A program made the translations under genes and the position numbers. From positions 1 through 64,000 of the forward strand of contig NZ_CABHOL010000008.1 in the NCBI RefSeq assembly GCF_902168135.1: 64,000 nucleotides of DNA, given 5' to 3'. The DNA comes from an uncultured Fluviicola sp. (GTDB lineage: Bacteria > Bacteroidota > Bacteroidia > Flavobacteriales_D > Crocinitomicaceae). The notes below the pieces were generated by a model. It ran no database searches and was not told the DNA's origin. It saw only the letters and a list, made by a program, of their open reading frames with translations. This document shows, piece by piece, positions 1-7,463 of the stretch (positions within the stretch are counted from its first letter, which is position 1; each line of letters starts with the position of its first letter).

Positions 1-45
1 GCCAAGAGCTGTTTACCCGATTTGTTCATCTTACAGAAAGAAATC

Positions 46-1632
46 ATGGTTCTTCTTCAACATTTATCATATCAACATCCCAATAAGGACCGGTTGTTTG
101 AAAATCTCAACCTGGCTGTCCAAACTCATCACAAAACTGCCATCATTGGAAACAATGGGTCCGGCAAATCTACCCTCTTAAAATTAATTGCAGGGAAACT
201 CCAACCGACTTCCGGGCAATTGTCTGTTGAGTCGGAACCGTATTATGTACCCCAGCAATTCGGGCAATACAATGAACTTACGATCGCGGAAGCATTACAG
301 ATCGCCGAGAAACTGAGAGCGCTCAACCAAATCCTGCTGGGAAATGTTTCCGAAGAAAACCTGGAAATACTCAACGACGACTGGGCCATAGAAGAGCGCT
401 GTGAATCTGCACTGCAACAATGGCAGCTGCAAGAACTGGATTTGGAGCAAAAACTGGAATCCCTCAGCGGTGGACAAAAAACGAAGGTTTTCCTGGCTGG
501 AATATCGATCCATCAACCGGGATTAATCCTGATGGACGAGCCGACTAATCATTTAGACCTGTCAGGCAGATCATTGCTGTATGACTTTATCCGGAATAGC
601 TCCTCGACCCTTCTTGTTGTGAGTCACGACCGAAAACTGCTTCAGTTGCTGGACACCATGTACGAACTGTCACAATCCGGAATCAGGACTTATGGCGGTA
701 ATTATGAATTCTACACCGAACAGAAAGCCATTGAACAAGAAGCCCTTCAGAGCGAATTACAGCACGCGGAAAAAAGTTTAAAACGAGCCAAAGAAAAAGA
801 ACGCGAAACCCTGGAACGTCAGCAGAAGCTGGATTCCCGCGGAAAAAAGAAACAAGACAAAGCCGGCGTCGCCCGTATCATGATGAATACCATGCGGAAC
901 AACGCTGAAAACAGCACGGCCAGGGTAAAAAGTATGCATTCCGATAAGATTGAAGGGCTTTCAGGCGATCTCCAGCAAGTCAGATCCAAATTTTCAGGAC
1001 TGGATCAGATGCAGTTTGGTTTCGAGGAATCCGGTCTTCACAAAGGGAAAGTACTATTCAAAGCCGATGGATTGAATCTTCATTACGGAAAAACCAAATT
1101 GTGGAAAAAACCTTTAAGTATTCAAATCAACAGCGGTGAACGCATTTCAATTCATGGATCAAATGGTTCCGGGAAAACAAGCCTTCTGAAAGTCATTTTG
1201 GGAGAAATTCAGCCCGAAAGCGGGAGCATTCACCGAACAGAAAGCGTTATTGTCTATATCGACCAGGATTATTCATTGATCGATCCTTCAAAAACAGTTT
1301 ATGAACAGGCACAAGAATTCAACACCATTTCTTTGCAGGAACATGAAATCAAAATTCGCCTGAACCGTTTCCTTTTCGGCAAAGAAGCCTGGGATAAATC
1401 GTGTAGTAGCCTGAGCGGCGGAGAACGGATGCGGTTGCTTCTGTGCTGCCTGACGATTTCAACAATTGCCCCTGATATGCTGATATTGGACGAACCAACG
1501 AATAACCTCGATATCCAAAACAGTGAAATCCTCACAGCAGCGATCAATCAGTATCACGGCACAATCCTTGTAGTCTCGCACGATGAAATTTTTCTCGAAC
1601 AAATACAAATTGATCACAGGATCAATTTGTAA
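46..1632 (+). CDS. ABC-F family ATP-binding protein
   Basis: Soluble tandem-ATPase protein of the ABC-F family, whose members act on ribosomes (translation factors or antibiotic protection) instead of transporting solutes. Two nucleotide-binding domains are visible. The first has Walker A GNNGSGKST near residue 35, signature LSGGQ near 140 and a DEPTNHLDL Walker B. The second has GSNGSGKTS near 370, LSGGERMR and DEPTNNLDI. They are joined by a charged Lys/Glu-rich linker (about residues 235-290), typical of ABC-F. There is no membrane segment. I start at the ATG at 46, which is preceded by an AGAAAG stretch; a TTG at 22 would add eight residues before the conserved beginning. 528 residues is normal for the family. 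The ABC-F class is secure; the subgroup (Uup-like or other) and any resistance role are not determined. Confidence 0.9.
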   Translation: MVLLQHLSYQHPNKDRLFENLNLAVQTHHKTAIIGNNGSGKSTLLKLIAGKLQPTSGQLSVESEPYYVPQQFGQYNELTIAEALQIAEKLRALNQILLGNVSEENLEILNDDWAIEERCESALQQWQLQELDLEQKLESLSGGQKTKVFLAGISIHQPGLILMDEPTNHLDLSGRSLLYDFIRNSSSTLLVVSHDRKLLQLLDTMYELSQSGIRTYGGNYEFYTEQKAIEQEALQSELQHAEKSLKRAKEKERETLERQQKLDSRGKKKQDKAGVARIMMNTMRNNAENSTARVKSMHSDKIEGLSGDLQQVRSKFSGLDQMQFGFEESGLHKGKVLFKADGLNLHYGKTKLWKKPLSIQINSGERISIHGSNGSGKTSLLKVILGEIQPESGSIHRTESVIVYIDQDYSLIDPSKTVYEQAQEFNTISLQEHEIKIRLNRFLFGKEAWDKSCSSLSGGERMRLLLCCLTISTIAPDMLILDEPTNNLDIQNSEILTAAINQYHGTILVVSHDEIFLEQIQIDHRINL

Positions 1633-1633
1633 G

Positions 1634-1702
1634 TTCAAAAAGGTTCAATGGTTCAAACTATTAAGCTATTTTTGAACGCTTTGAGCACTTTGAACTATTT
1701 AT
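1634..1702. repeat. GTTCAA-rich intergenic repeat, copy 1
   Basis: Short AT-rich stretch made of GTTCAA on one side and TTGAAC on the other, so it can fold into imperfect hairpins. It follows the ABC-F gene directly. Similar stretches lie at 4737-4835, 7391-7462 and more weakly near 32930-33012 and 49335. It may act as a terminator or be a dispersed repeat. Confidence 0.5.
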
Positions 1703-1712
1703 AAAAACAATT

Positions 1713-2048
1713 ATGAAAGCACTACTAGCATTTGGACTTTTATTCTTCGGAACGGGCCAGGCATTTTCCCAGGAAGTTTACTCCGTAAATTATGAATCAC
1801 AAGCAGACGTGAAAGTTTTTGTGGTGGACTATGAATCCCAGGCAGACCTTAAAGTCTATAAAGTCGCATATTCTTCGCAGGCGAGCGGAAATTAAGGAAA
1901 ATGGTTCTTCGTAGATTATGAAAGTCAGGCTAAAAAATCCATTTACTTTGTAAAGTATGAAAGTCAAGCAGATTTGAAAATCTATTTCGTGGATTACGAA
2001 AGCCAGGCCGGATGGGTGAATAATAGTAAGAAACAGCTGATGTACTAA
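1713..2048 (+). pseudogene. DUF6150-like repeat protein interrupted by in-frame TAA
   Basis: The reading frame starts at ATG 1713 with a Sec-type signal peptide (residues 1-20, ending FSQ) and continues with degenerate repeats of the form VxYxSQA, about 13 residues each. A TAA at 1893-1895 (codon 61) stops it, but the same frame then runs on with the same repeats (WFFVDYESQA, YFVKYESQA, YFVDYESQA) to a second TAA at 2046-2048. From memory, intact DUF6150 proteins have an acidic residue followed by a GxW segment at this place, so a single G-to-T change (GAA to TAA) would explain the break. The family has no known function. It could be a recent pseudogene, a truncated but still secreted 60-residue product, or a base error in the assembly. 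Confidence 0.8.
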
Positions 2049-2051
2049 CAT

Positions 2052-2088
2052 AAAAGTAGGGGTGAAAAATTTTTCGTCCCTACTTTTT
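2052..2088. terminator. GTAGGGG-type palindrome, likely terminator
   Basis: A nearly perfect dyad: an AAAAGTAGGG arm, a central GAAAAATTTTTC, and a CCCTACTTTT arm. The two central non-Watson-Crick positions become G-U pairs in RNA. It lies just after the DUF6150-like gene and ends in a T run. Related palindromes occur at 35656-35683 and 58824-58859. Confidence 0.6.
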
Positions 2089-2110
2089 AATTTTCAATTA
2101 CCTTCGTGGC

Positions 2111-2965
2111 ATGTGGCTTAAAAACCTGGTTAAATACCATTTCAGCAAACGCATACACCGCGATAAACTACACCCTTCTGTCGGCATTCAGCAGCGTGCT
2201 TTGATGCAGCACTATCAGCTTGCACAAAAAAACAAACAACTGCCTGCTTTCAATACGACAGGATTCAAGGTGTTTTCCCAATTCGAAGAAGACGGACTGT
2301 TGCTTTTTTTGTTTTCTCTGATCGGTGAAGGAAGCAAGACCTTTATAGAAATAGGTTCCAATGACGGGATCAACAGCAATTGCAGTAACCTGGCAATCCA
2401 CTTCGGCTGGTCGGGATTATTCTTTGAAGGCGACGAAAAACTGATCCGGCGCGGGGAAAAGTTCTATTCGAAAATCCCTACCCCTTACCATCCGAAACCA
2501 AAATACGTCCGGGCAATTATCAAACGGGAGAACATCAATGAATTGGTTTCAAAGGCAGGACTTTCCGGAGAAATTGAATTGCTTTCCATAGATATTGACG
2601 GAAATGATTACTGGGTTTGGGATGCATTGACGGCGGTTCAGCCGAAAGTAGTTGTCATAGAAACACATACGGAATTCGGTTTAGAGAACATCGTAGTACC
2701 TTACGATCCTGATTATATGTATCCGGGCAAACACCCGATTTACCATGGAGCAAGCGTTATTGCAATGAATAAGCTGGCTGAGAAGAAAGGTTACAGGCTT
2801 GTTGGAGCAAATGATTTGGGAATGAACCAGATTTATATTAGAAAAGACTTACTTTTGGAAGAAATTCCAAGCGTTTCCCCCGAATCGACTTTGTGGCACC
2901 CGAAAGCAAAAGCGGATTATGCAAAGTTCCATGAAATAAAAGATTGGGAATACATTAAAGGTTAA
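2111..2965 (+). CDS. FkbM-like methyltransferase family protein
   Basis: Cytoplasmic protein of 284 residues with the core of an S-adenosylmethionine-dependent methyltransferase. FIEIGSNDGINSN (about 77-89) matches the SAM-binding glycine motif and LSIDIDGNDYWVW (about 158-170) the second acidic motif, an arrangement typical of the FkbM superfamily. The substrate cannot be told. There is no signal peptide. A TACCTTCG box at 2099-2106, close to the Bacteroidota -7 consensus, lies only four bases before the ATG, so the mRNA may be nearly leaderless. The next gene begins four bases downstream, so the two are probably cotranscribed. Confidence 0.75.
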   Translation: MWLKNLVKYHFSKRIHRDKLHPSVGIQQRALMQHYQLAQKNKQLPAFNTTGFKVFSQFEEDGLLLFLFSLIGEGSKTFIEIGSNDGINSNCSNLAIHFGWSGLFFEGDEKLIRRGEKFYSKIPTPYHPKPKYVRAIIKRENINELVSKAGLSGEIELLSIDIDGNDYWVWDALTAVQPKVVVIETHTEFGLENIVVPYDPDYMYPGKHPIYHGASVIAMNKLAEKKGYRLVGANDLGMNQIYIRKDLLLEEIPSVSPESTLWHPKAKADYAKFHEIKDWEYIKG

Positions 2966-2968
2966 TTT

Positions 2969-3424
2969 ATGATCAGAAAAACGCTCTTTTCGAAACAAGC
3001 TCTGGATGTAAGCATTGATCGAATCAATCAGTTACAAGCTGATGCAAAGCCGCTTTGGGGTAAAATGAATGCGACACAAATGCTGGACCATTGCAGTGAA
3101 ACCATGAAAGTGGCACGCGGACAAAAGGAATTGAAGCGCATGTTTATCAGCTATATCCTTGGAAGTATGATGAAAAAATCATTTTACAATGACAAGCCGG
3201 TTCCGAAAAACAGTCCTACACACAAAGATTTTATCATTACCACCACTTCCGATTTTGAAAAAGCAAAAAAGGAATTGATTGATCATTTGATTGCTTTCCA
3301 GGAAGGAGGAATGGAAAAATGTACAGCTCTTCCGCATGCATTCTTCGGAAATATCACCAAGGAACAATGGGGATTGGGAATGTACAAGCATTTGGACCAT
3401 CATTTACAGCAATTCGGAGTATAA
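2969..3424 (+). CDS. DUF1569 (DinB-like) domain protein
   Basis: Small soluble protein of 151 residues resembling the DUF1569 branch of the DinB/YfiT four-helix superfamily, which often carries metal-binding histidines. Visible features are MLDHCSETMKVARG (about 35-48), FFGNITKEQWG near residue 125, and the closing MYKHLDHHLQQF, which supplies a histidine cluster. Members are often thought to be thiol-dependent transferases, but no substrate is known here. It sits in a tight run between two methyltransferases, with gaps of 3 and 2 bases. Confidence 0.75.
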   Translation: MIRKTLFSKQALDVSIDRINQLQADAKPLWGKMNATQMLDHCSETMKVARGQKELKRMFISYILGSMMKKSFYNDKPVPKNSPTHKDFIITTTSDFEKAKKELIDHLIAFQEGGMEKCTALPHAFFGNITKEQWGLGMYKHLDHHLQQFGV

Positions 3425-3426
3425 AT

Positions 3427-4068
3427 ATGGAATTTATTGATCAGGCACTGGATGATTACTGTTGCGCGCATACCACGGCAGAATCTGCCTTGCTGGCAAA
3501 ACTGAACCGCGACACGCATGTGAATATTTTACAACCACGTATGCTGAGCGGACATTTTCAGGGTCGTTTATTGAGTTTGCTTTCGAAAATGATCCGTCCG
3601 GAGCGTATCCTGGAAATCGGAACTTACACCGGTTATTCCGCCTTTTGCATGGCTGAAGGATTGACTGAAAACGGGAAGATCATTACCCTTGACATCAATG
3701 CACAATTGGAAAATTTTGTTCGTTCTTATATTGCAGAAAGCGAATATGCTTCCAAAATTGATTACCGCATTTGCAATGCGATGGAAGAAATTCCAAGGAT
3801 GAATGAACAATTCGACCTGGTATTTATTGATGCTGATAAAATGAACTACATCAATTACTACAACCTGGTTTTTGACAAAGTGAAACCGGGCGGGTATATT
3901 TTTTCCGATAATGTTTTGTGGTCAGGTAAAGTTGTTCAAACAGAAGGAAAAATCGATAAAGACACGCAGTTATTGAAAGAATTCAATGAATTGATCCACA
4001 ACGATCCGAGGGTCGAAAATATTTTACTTCCGATCCGGGACGGGATTCTTATCGCGAGAAAAAAGTAA
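3427..4068 (+). CDS. class I SAM-dependent O-methyltransferase
   Basis: 213-residue cytoplasmic enzyme of the catechol/caffeoyl-CoA O-methyltransferase family, which transfers a methyl group from SAM to a hydroxyl, usually with a divalent metal. ILEIGTYTGYSAFCM (about 61-75) is the SAM-binding motif, LVFIDADKMNYINYYN (about 129-144) holds the metal/SAM aspartates, and DNVLWSGKV follows. I start at ATG 3427, two bases after the previous stop; the open frame reaches upstream to 3319 but that part overlaps DUF1569. It is the last gene of a three-gene run ended by a strong palindrome. The natural substrate is unknown. Confidence 0.85.
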   Translation: MEFIDQALDDYCCAHTTAESALLAKLNRDTHVNILQPRMLSGHFQGRLLSLLSKMIRPERILEIGTYTGYSAFCMAEGLTENGKIITLDINAQLENFVRSYIAESEYASKIDYRICNAMEEIPRMNEQFDLVFIDADKMNYINYYNLVFDKVKPGGYIFSDNVLWSGKVVQTEGKIDKDTQLLKEFNELIHNDPRVENILLPIRDGILIARKK

Positions 4069-4078
4069 AACTTTTTTC

Positions 4079-4153
4079 TAATTATCAATGAAGGAATTAT
4101 CAATTATCAAGACGAGAAATCTCTTGATAATTATTCCTTGATTATTGATAATT
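4079..4153. repeat. ATTATCAA palindromic element, copy 1
   Basis: A long imperfect palindrome between convergent genes. TAATTATCAAT at the left pairs with ATTGATAATTA at the right, and nested inside are AAGGAAT/ATTCCTT and ATTATCAAG/CTTGATAAT. It probably terminates both genes. Similar elements lie at 6963-7062, 24402-24480 and 45888-45957. Confidence 0.65.
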
Positions 4154-4649
4154 ACTGAGGACGTATAACTGCTTTTTCTTTCTCCAATTCAACGTCTGTT
4201 GCTTTGCTTTTTGAAACAAATCTTCCTTCCTTGAATTCCACCGTTAAAAGATCGTACCCGTCATAAAGTGTGCTGACACCTTCATTTTTAAATGGAAGAG
4301 CGATTTTCAGTACACCGGTAAATTCTTTTCCGTTGATGTAAAACTCGTGTGTTTCCAGGTTATTCAGGAACTTACTGTATTCCAGGAATATTTCGTCCGT
4401 TTCGGTAGTTTTTCGATTGGAAACGTAGTAATGAACAATTTTATAGGTGTTTTTACCGTCAATCTTTTTTACAAGTGATTTTGTTGTCAGAAAGAGCTTC
4501 TTTTTCTCCGTAACAATATTACCGGAACAGATGCTGAAGTAGCTTCGTCCTACTTTTTGCTCGCTGCAGCCTGACTGGGCATTCAATTTTCCGGGAAGTA
4601 AAAAACCAAATATCAAAAGATTAAGGCTAAAGAACAATTTCATTTTCAT
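4152..4649 (-). CDS. hypothetical secreted protein
   Basis: 165-residue protein with a clear Sec signal peptide (hydrophobic residues 5-24, cleavage likely after LNAQ). The mature part is mostly beta-strand-like, with two early cysteines (CSEQKV and SICSG) that could form a disulphide. No family was recognised. An alternative start two codons later (ATG at 4643) would give an equally good signal peptide. It stands alone between an intergenic GTTCAA repeat upstream and a palindrome downstream. Confidence 0.6.
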   Translation of the reverse strand: MKMKLFFSLNLLIFGFLLPGKLNAQSGCSEQKVGRSYFSICSGNIVTEKKKLFLTTKSLVKKIDGKNTYKIVHYYVSNRKTTETDEIFLEYSKFLNNLETHEFYINGKEFTGVLKIALPFKNEGVSTLYDGYDLLTVEFKEGRFVSKSKATDVELEKEKAVIRPQ

Positions 4650-4736
4650 GGGTTTGTTTTTAATAGAACTAAAGTATGCATTTTAGCGACGAAACATAAG
4701 AAATAATTGTGCCAAAAAGATTTAAAAATGCGCAGC

Positions 4737-4835
4737 GTTCAAACGTTCAAGCAGTTCAAAACGTTCAAATGTTCAAAATTGAGCCATTGAACATTTTATC
4801 TTTTGAACTTTTCTTGAACTTTCTTTGGAAAATGA
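4737..4835. repeat. GTTCAA-rich intergenic repeat, copy 2
   Basis: About ten GTTCAA/TTGAAC words in both orientations (GTTCAAACGTTCAAGCAG, then TTTTGAACTTTTCTTGAAC), able to form nested hairpins. It lies between the divergent genes at 4649 and 4911, so here it cannot be a simple terminator. Confidence 0.55.
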
Positions 4836-4910
4836 GTAACCTTTTCGTCGAAATTACGATATAGTAAATCGGGCATAATTATTGCCTATTCGAACTGTAT
4901 TTTAACGCAT

Positions 4911-6959
4911 ATGTGGAAGAACTACTTATTTATTGCAGGAATTTCTCTTGCTTTCAACACTTCTTTTTACGCGCAGGAAGAAGATCCTTCGTGTTTAGCT
5001 CCTTCTAAAAAGACCCAAAAACTCATTGATGCCGGTAGAAACTCAGCGGATCTTCAATCGGCCGCAACGAATTTTGCCAAAGCCATTGAGTCGGAACCTG
5101 AAAATGCGGGCCCTTATTATGAATTTGCCATGTATGCCTATGAATCGGGACGAAAAGCTTATGAAACAAGTCCGAATCCGGCAACCGGCGACCGCAGTTT
5201 CCTGAAAGCGGAAGGATTGTTCCAAAAAGCAGCAGAACTGTGTCCGGATTATCATTCTGACATCTACTATTATTTGGGAGTTATCAACTATACACAGGAT
5301 GACAAAGAGTCCGCAACTGCCTGGTTCCAAAAATTCGTAGCTTTTAAAAATAATGATAACAGCCGCTATGGCGCTGAGTATACCAAACAACTGGCCGACG
5401 TAAAAAAACTGCTTGTTTCCCAAAAAGAAGAATCGGAAATGCTTGCTAAAGAGGTACCGTTCAACCCGAAAAAAATCCCGAATGTGAGTACGGATAAAGA
5501 CGATGAGTACTTACCAATGATCTCTCCTGATAACCTGTTGATGTTTTACACGCGCAAGCAGGACATGAAAAACCTGGGAGATGTAGTTTCCAATATCCAG
5601 GAAATTTACACCTATTCCAGCAGAACGGATGACGCAATTGCATTCGATGGCGGAAAAGCATTCCCCAAACCTTTCAACAAGGGCGATTTCCAAAGTTACG
5701 GTGGAGCAACTGTTTCTGTCGACAACAAGGAAATGATTATTTGTGCCTGCAAGAAAACAGAAGTAAACGGTCAGCCATACATGAATTGTGATCTTTATTC
5801 GACAACCTATCAAAAAACAGGACCGAATCCTTCTGATTATCAATGGACGGACCTGGTAAATTTAGGACCGAAGATCAATACTCCTGATGGCTGGGAAGCA
5901 CAACCGTCCATGTCGGCAGACGGGAATACTTTATTTTACACTGCTAACCGCAGAACCACCAAGGACAACGATGTTTTCGTAGTTAAAAGAAATGCTGACG
6001 GAACCTGGGGAGCCCCGCGTCCTTTTGACGAAATCAATACAGCTGGAAAAGATAAAAGTCCGTTCCTCCACCAGGATAGTGAAACTTTGTATTTCGTCTC
6101 CTCTGTTTCGGATGAGCGCAAGGGAGTTGGAGGTCTTGATATTTTCTACATGCGTGAAGAAAATGGTGTTTGGAGCAAACCAAAAAACATCGGATATCCG
6201 ATCAACTCCAAGGGAGATGAAGTCGGGATTTTCGTTTCAACAGACGGAAAGCTGGCTTACTTCTCTTCGCAGCAACAGGGAAAATGGGACATCTATGGCT
6301 TCGACCTGTATGAGGAAGCAAGACCGAAAGCCGTAACGATCATTAAAGGAGATTTGAAAGATCCGGCAGGAAAGCCTATCGAAAATGCGACTATCGAAGT
6401 TGCTTATGAAAACTCTGAAAAGGTAGAACAGGTGCGTGTAAACGGGAACGATGGAAAATTTGCCGTGGTTGTTAAAACGGACAAGCCGCAGGATATCATG
6501 GTCTCTGTGAAAAAAGAGGGAGCCGCTTTTGACTCCAAACTGATCACCAAGGAGGAGATCACGAAGAAAGAAAACCGTTTGAACAACAAACTGGAAGTCA
6601 AAGAATTAAAAGTGGGTGAAGCTTATACCATCAACGATATCCTATATGACTACAACTCCGATGTTCTTTCCGGTAAATCGAAATTCATTTTGCGTGAATT
6701 TGCGCGTTTCTTAAAGTCTAACCCGACGATTAAGATCATGATCCAGGGTCACACCGATAGTGATGGCGATGATGCAAAGAACTTAGATCTTTCCGACCGA
6801 CGTGCCAAAGGTGTGAAGAATTACCTGATCTCATTGGGAATCGAGGATGATCGCCTGGAGGCAAAAGGATATGGAGAAACAAAACCAAAAGCTGAAAATG
6901 ATACTCCGGAAAATAAAGCGAAAAATCGTAGAACAGAGTTCCTGATACAAGGAATGTGA
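4911..6959 (+). CDS. PorE-like OmpA-family protein (TPR, PD40 propeller, CRD, OmpA)
   Basis: 682-residue envelope protein. After a Sec signal peptide (1-21, ending YAQ) come TPR-like helices (about 30-160), a beta-propeller of PD40/WD40-type blades (about 190-475; SADGNTLFYTANRR and STDGKLAYFSSQ are blade signatures), a carboxypeptidase-regulatory-like beta-sandwich (about 485-570), and a C-terminal OmpA peptidoglycan-binding domain (MIQGHTDSDG and LSDRRAKGVKNYL). This order matches PorE of Porphyromonas gingivalis, which ties the type IX secretion core to peptidoglycan. The lack of an N-terminal cysteine argues against a lipoprotein. A paralogue of the same layout closes the adhesin operon at 7464. 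PorE-like architecture is firm; that it is the T9SS PorE itself is inference. Confidence 0.85.
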   Translation: MWKNYLFIAGISLAFNTSFYAQEEDPSCLAPSKKTQKLIDAGRNSADLQSAATNFAKAIESEPENAGPYYEFAMYAYESGRKAYETSPNPATGDRSFLKAEGLFQKAAELCPDYHSDIYYYLGVINYTQDDKESATAWFQKFVAFKNNDNSRYGAEYTKQLADVKKLLVSQKEESEMLAKEVPFNPKKIPNVSTDKDDEYLPMISPDNLLMFYTRKQDMKNLGDVVSNIQEIYTYSSRTDDAIAFDGGKAFPKPFNKGDFQSYGGATVSVDNKEMIICACKKTEVNGQPYMNCDLYSTTYQKTGPNPSDYQWTDLVNLGPKINTPDGWEAQPSMSADGNTLFYTANRRTTKDNDVFVVKRNADGTWGAPRPFDEINTAGKDKSPFLHQDSETLYFVSSVSDERKGVGGLDIFYMREENGVWSKPKNIGYPINSKGDEVGIFVSTDGKLAYFSSQQQGKWDIYGFDLYEEARPKAVTIIKGDLKDPAGKPIENATIEVAYENSEKVEQVRVNGNDGKFAVVVKTDKPQDIMVSVKKEGAAFDSKLITKEEITKKENRLNNKLEVKELKVGEAYTINDILYDYNSDVLSGKSKFILREFARFLKSNPTIKIMIQGHTDSDGDDAKNLDLSDRRAKGVKNYLISLGIEDDRLEAKGYGETKPKAENDTPENKAKNRRTEFLIQGM

Positions 6960-6962
6960 TCT

Positions 6963-7062
6963 ATGAATTATCAATGATTTTAATTATTAATTATCAAGGG
7001 GGATTTTTGTTTATTGCAGGATCCCCCTTGCTAATTTCATCCAATTGATAATTTATAATTTT
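6963..7062. repeat. ATTATCAA palindromic element, copy 2, with GC-rich terminator core
   Basis: The outer arms repeat the ATTATCAAT/ATTGATAAT theme. The core is a strong hairpin at 6995-7030 with arms CAAGGGGGAT and ATCCCCCTTG. It follows the PorE-like gene directly and is its probable terminator. Confidence 0.65.
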
Positions 7063-7076
7063 CTTATGTTTGATTG

Positions 7077-7391
7077 ATGAAAATAGTTTTATTCCTTCTG
7101 ATCTCAATTATGCTTTTAGCATGCGATCAAAAATCGACCAACGGAAAAACGATAGTTGTAGATGTTCGTCCGGAACTTACCTGGAAACAGGGACACGGAC
7201 AAGGAATCAATATTCCCTTACCCGAACTGGAAAAGCACAAAACCGAATTATTGCAATACGATACGGTGATCTTTGTCTGTGAGACCGGTGCTAGTGCTCT
7301 GCAGGCCACATCGTATATGAACACGCAGAAAGGACATGAAACTGTTTTTAAGAACGGTGTTTCCTGGACCAATTACCAAGATTGTCCTTAA
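7077..7391 (+). CDS. rhodanese-like domain lipoprotein
   Basis: 104-residue small lipoprotein: signal peptide with lipobox MLLAC, cysteine near residue 16. VVDVRPELTWKQGHGQGINIPLPEL matches the start of a rhodanese domain, and VCETGASALQA places a cysteine at the active-site loop (usual form CxxGxR, here with Ser in place of Arg). Rhodanese proteins transfer sulphane sulphur or serve as binding modules. The domain is short but complete in outline. I start at ATG 7077; the TTG just before it gives the same protein plus one residue. It is monocistronic, with repeats on both sides. Confidence 0.75.
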   Translation: MKIVLFLLISIMLLACDQKSTNGKTIVVDVRPELTWKQGHGQGINIPLPELEKHKTELLQYDTVIFVCETGASALQATSYMNTQKGHETVFKNGVSWTNYQDCP

Positions 7392-7462
7392 CCGGTTCAA
7401 TGGGTTCAAAAGTTCCAACGGTTCAACTAATTCAATTTGAACGCTTGAACAGTTGAACTTTT
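7391..7462. repeat. GTTCAA-rich intergenic repeat, copy 3
   Basis: GGTTCAATGGGTTCAAAAG on the left and TTGAACGCTTGAACAG on the right allow a long imperfect hairpin between the convergent genes ending at 7391 and 7464. It is probably a bidirectional terminator. Confidence 0.55.
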
Positions 7463-7463
7463 T

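Noticed and set aside
3319-3426. Upstream extension of the O-methyltransferase frame
   Set aside because: It overlaps DUF1569 and has no domain similarity; the ATG at 3427 begins the conserved protein.
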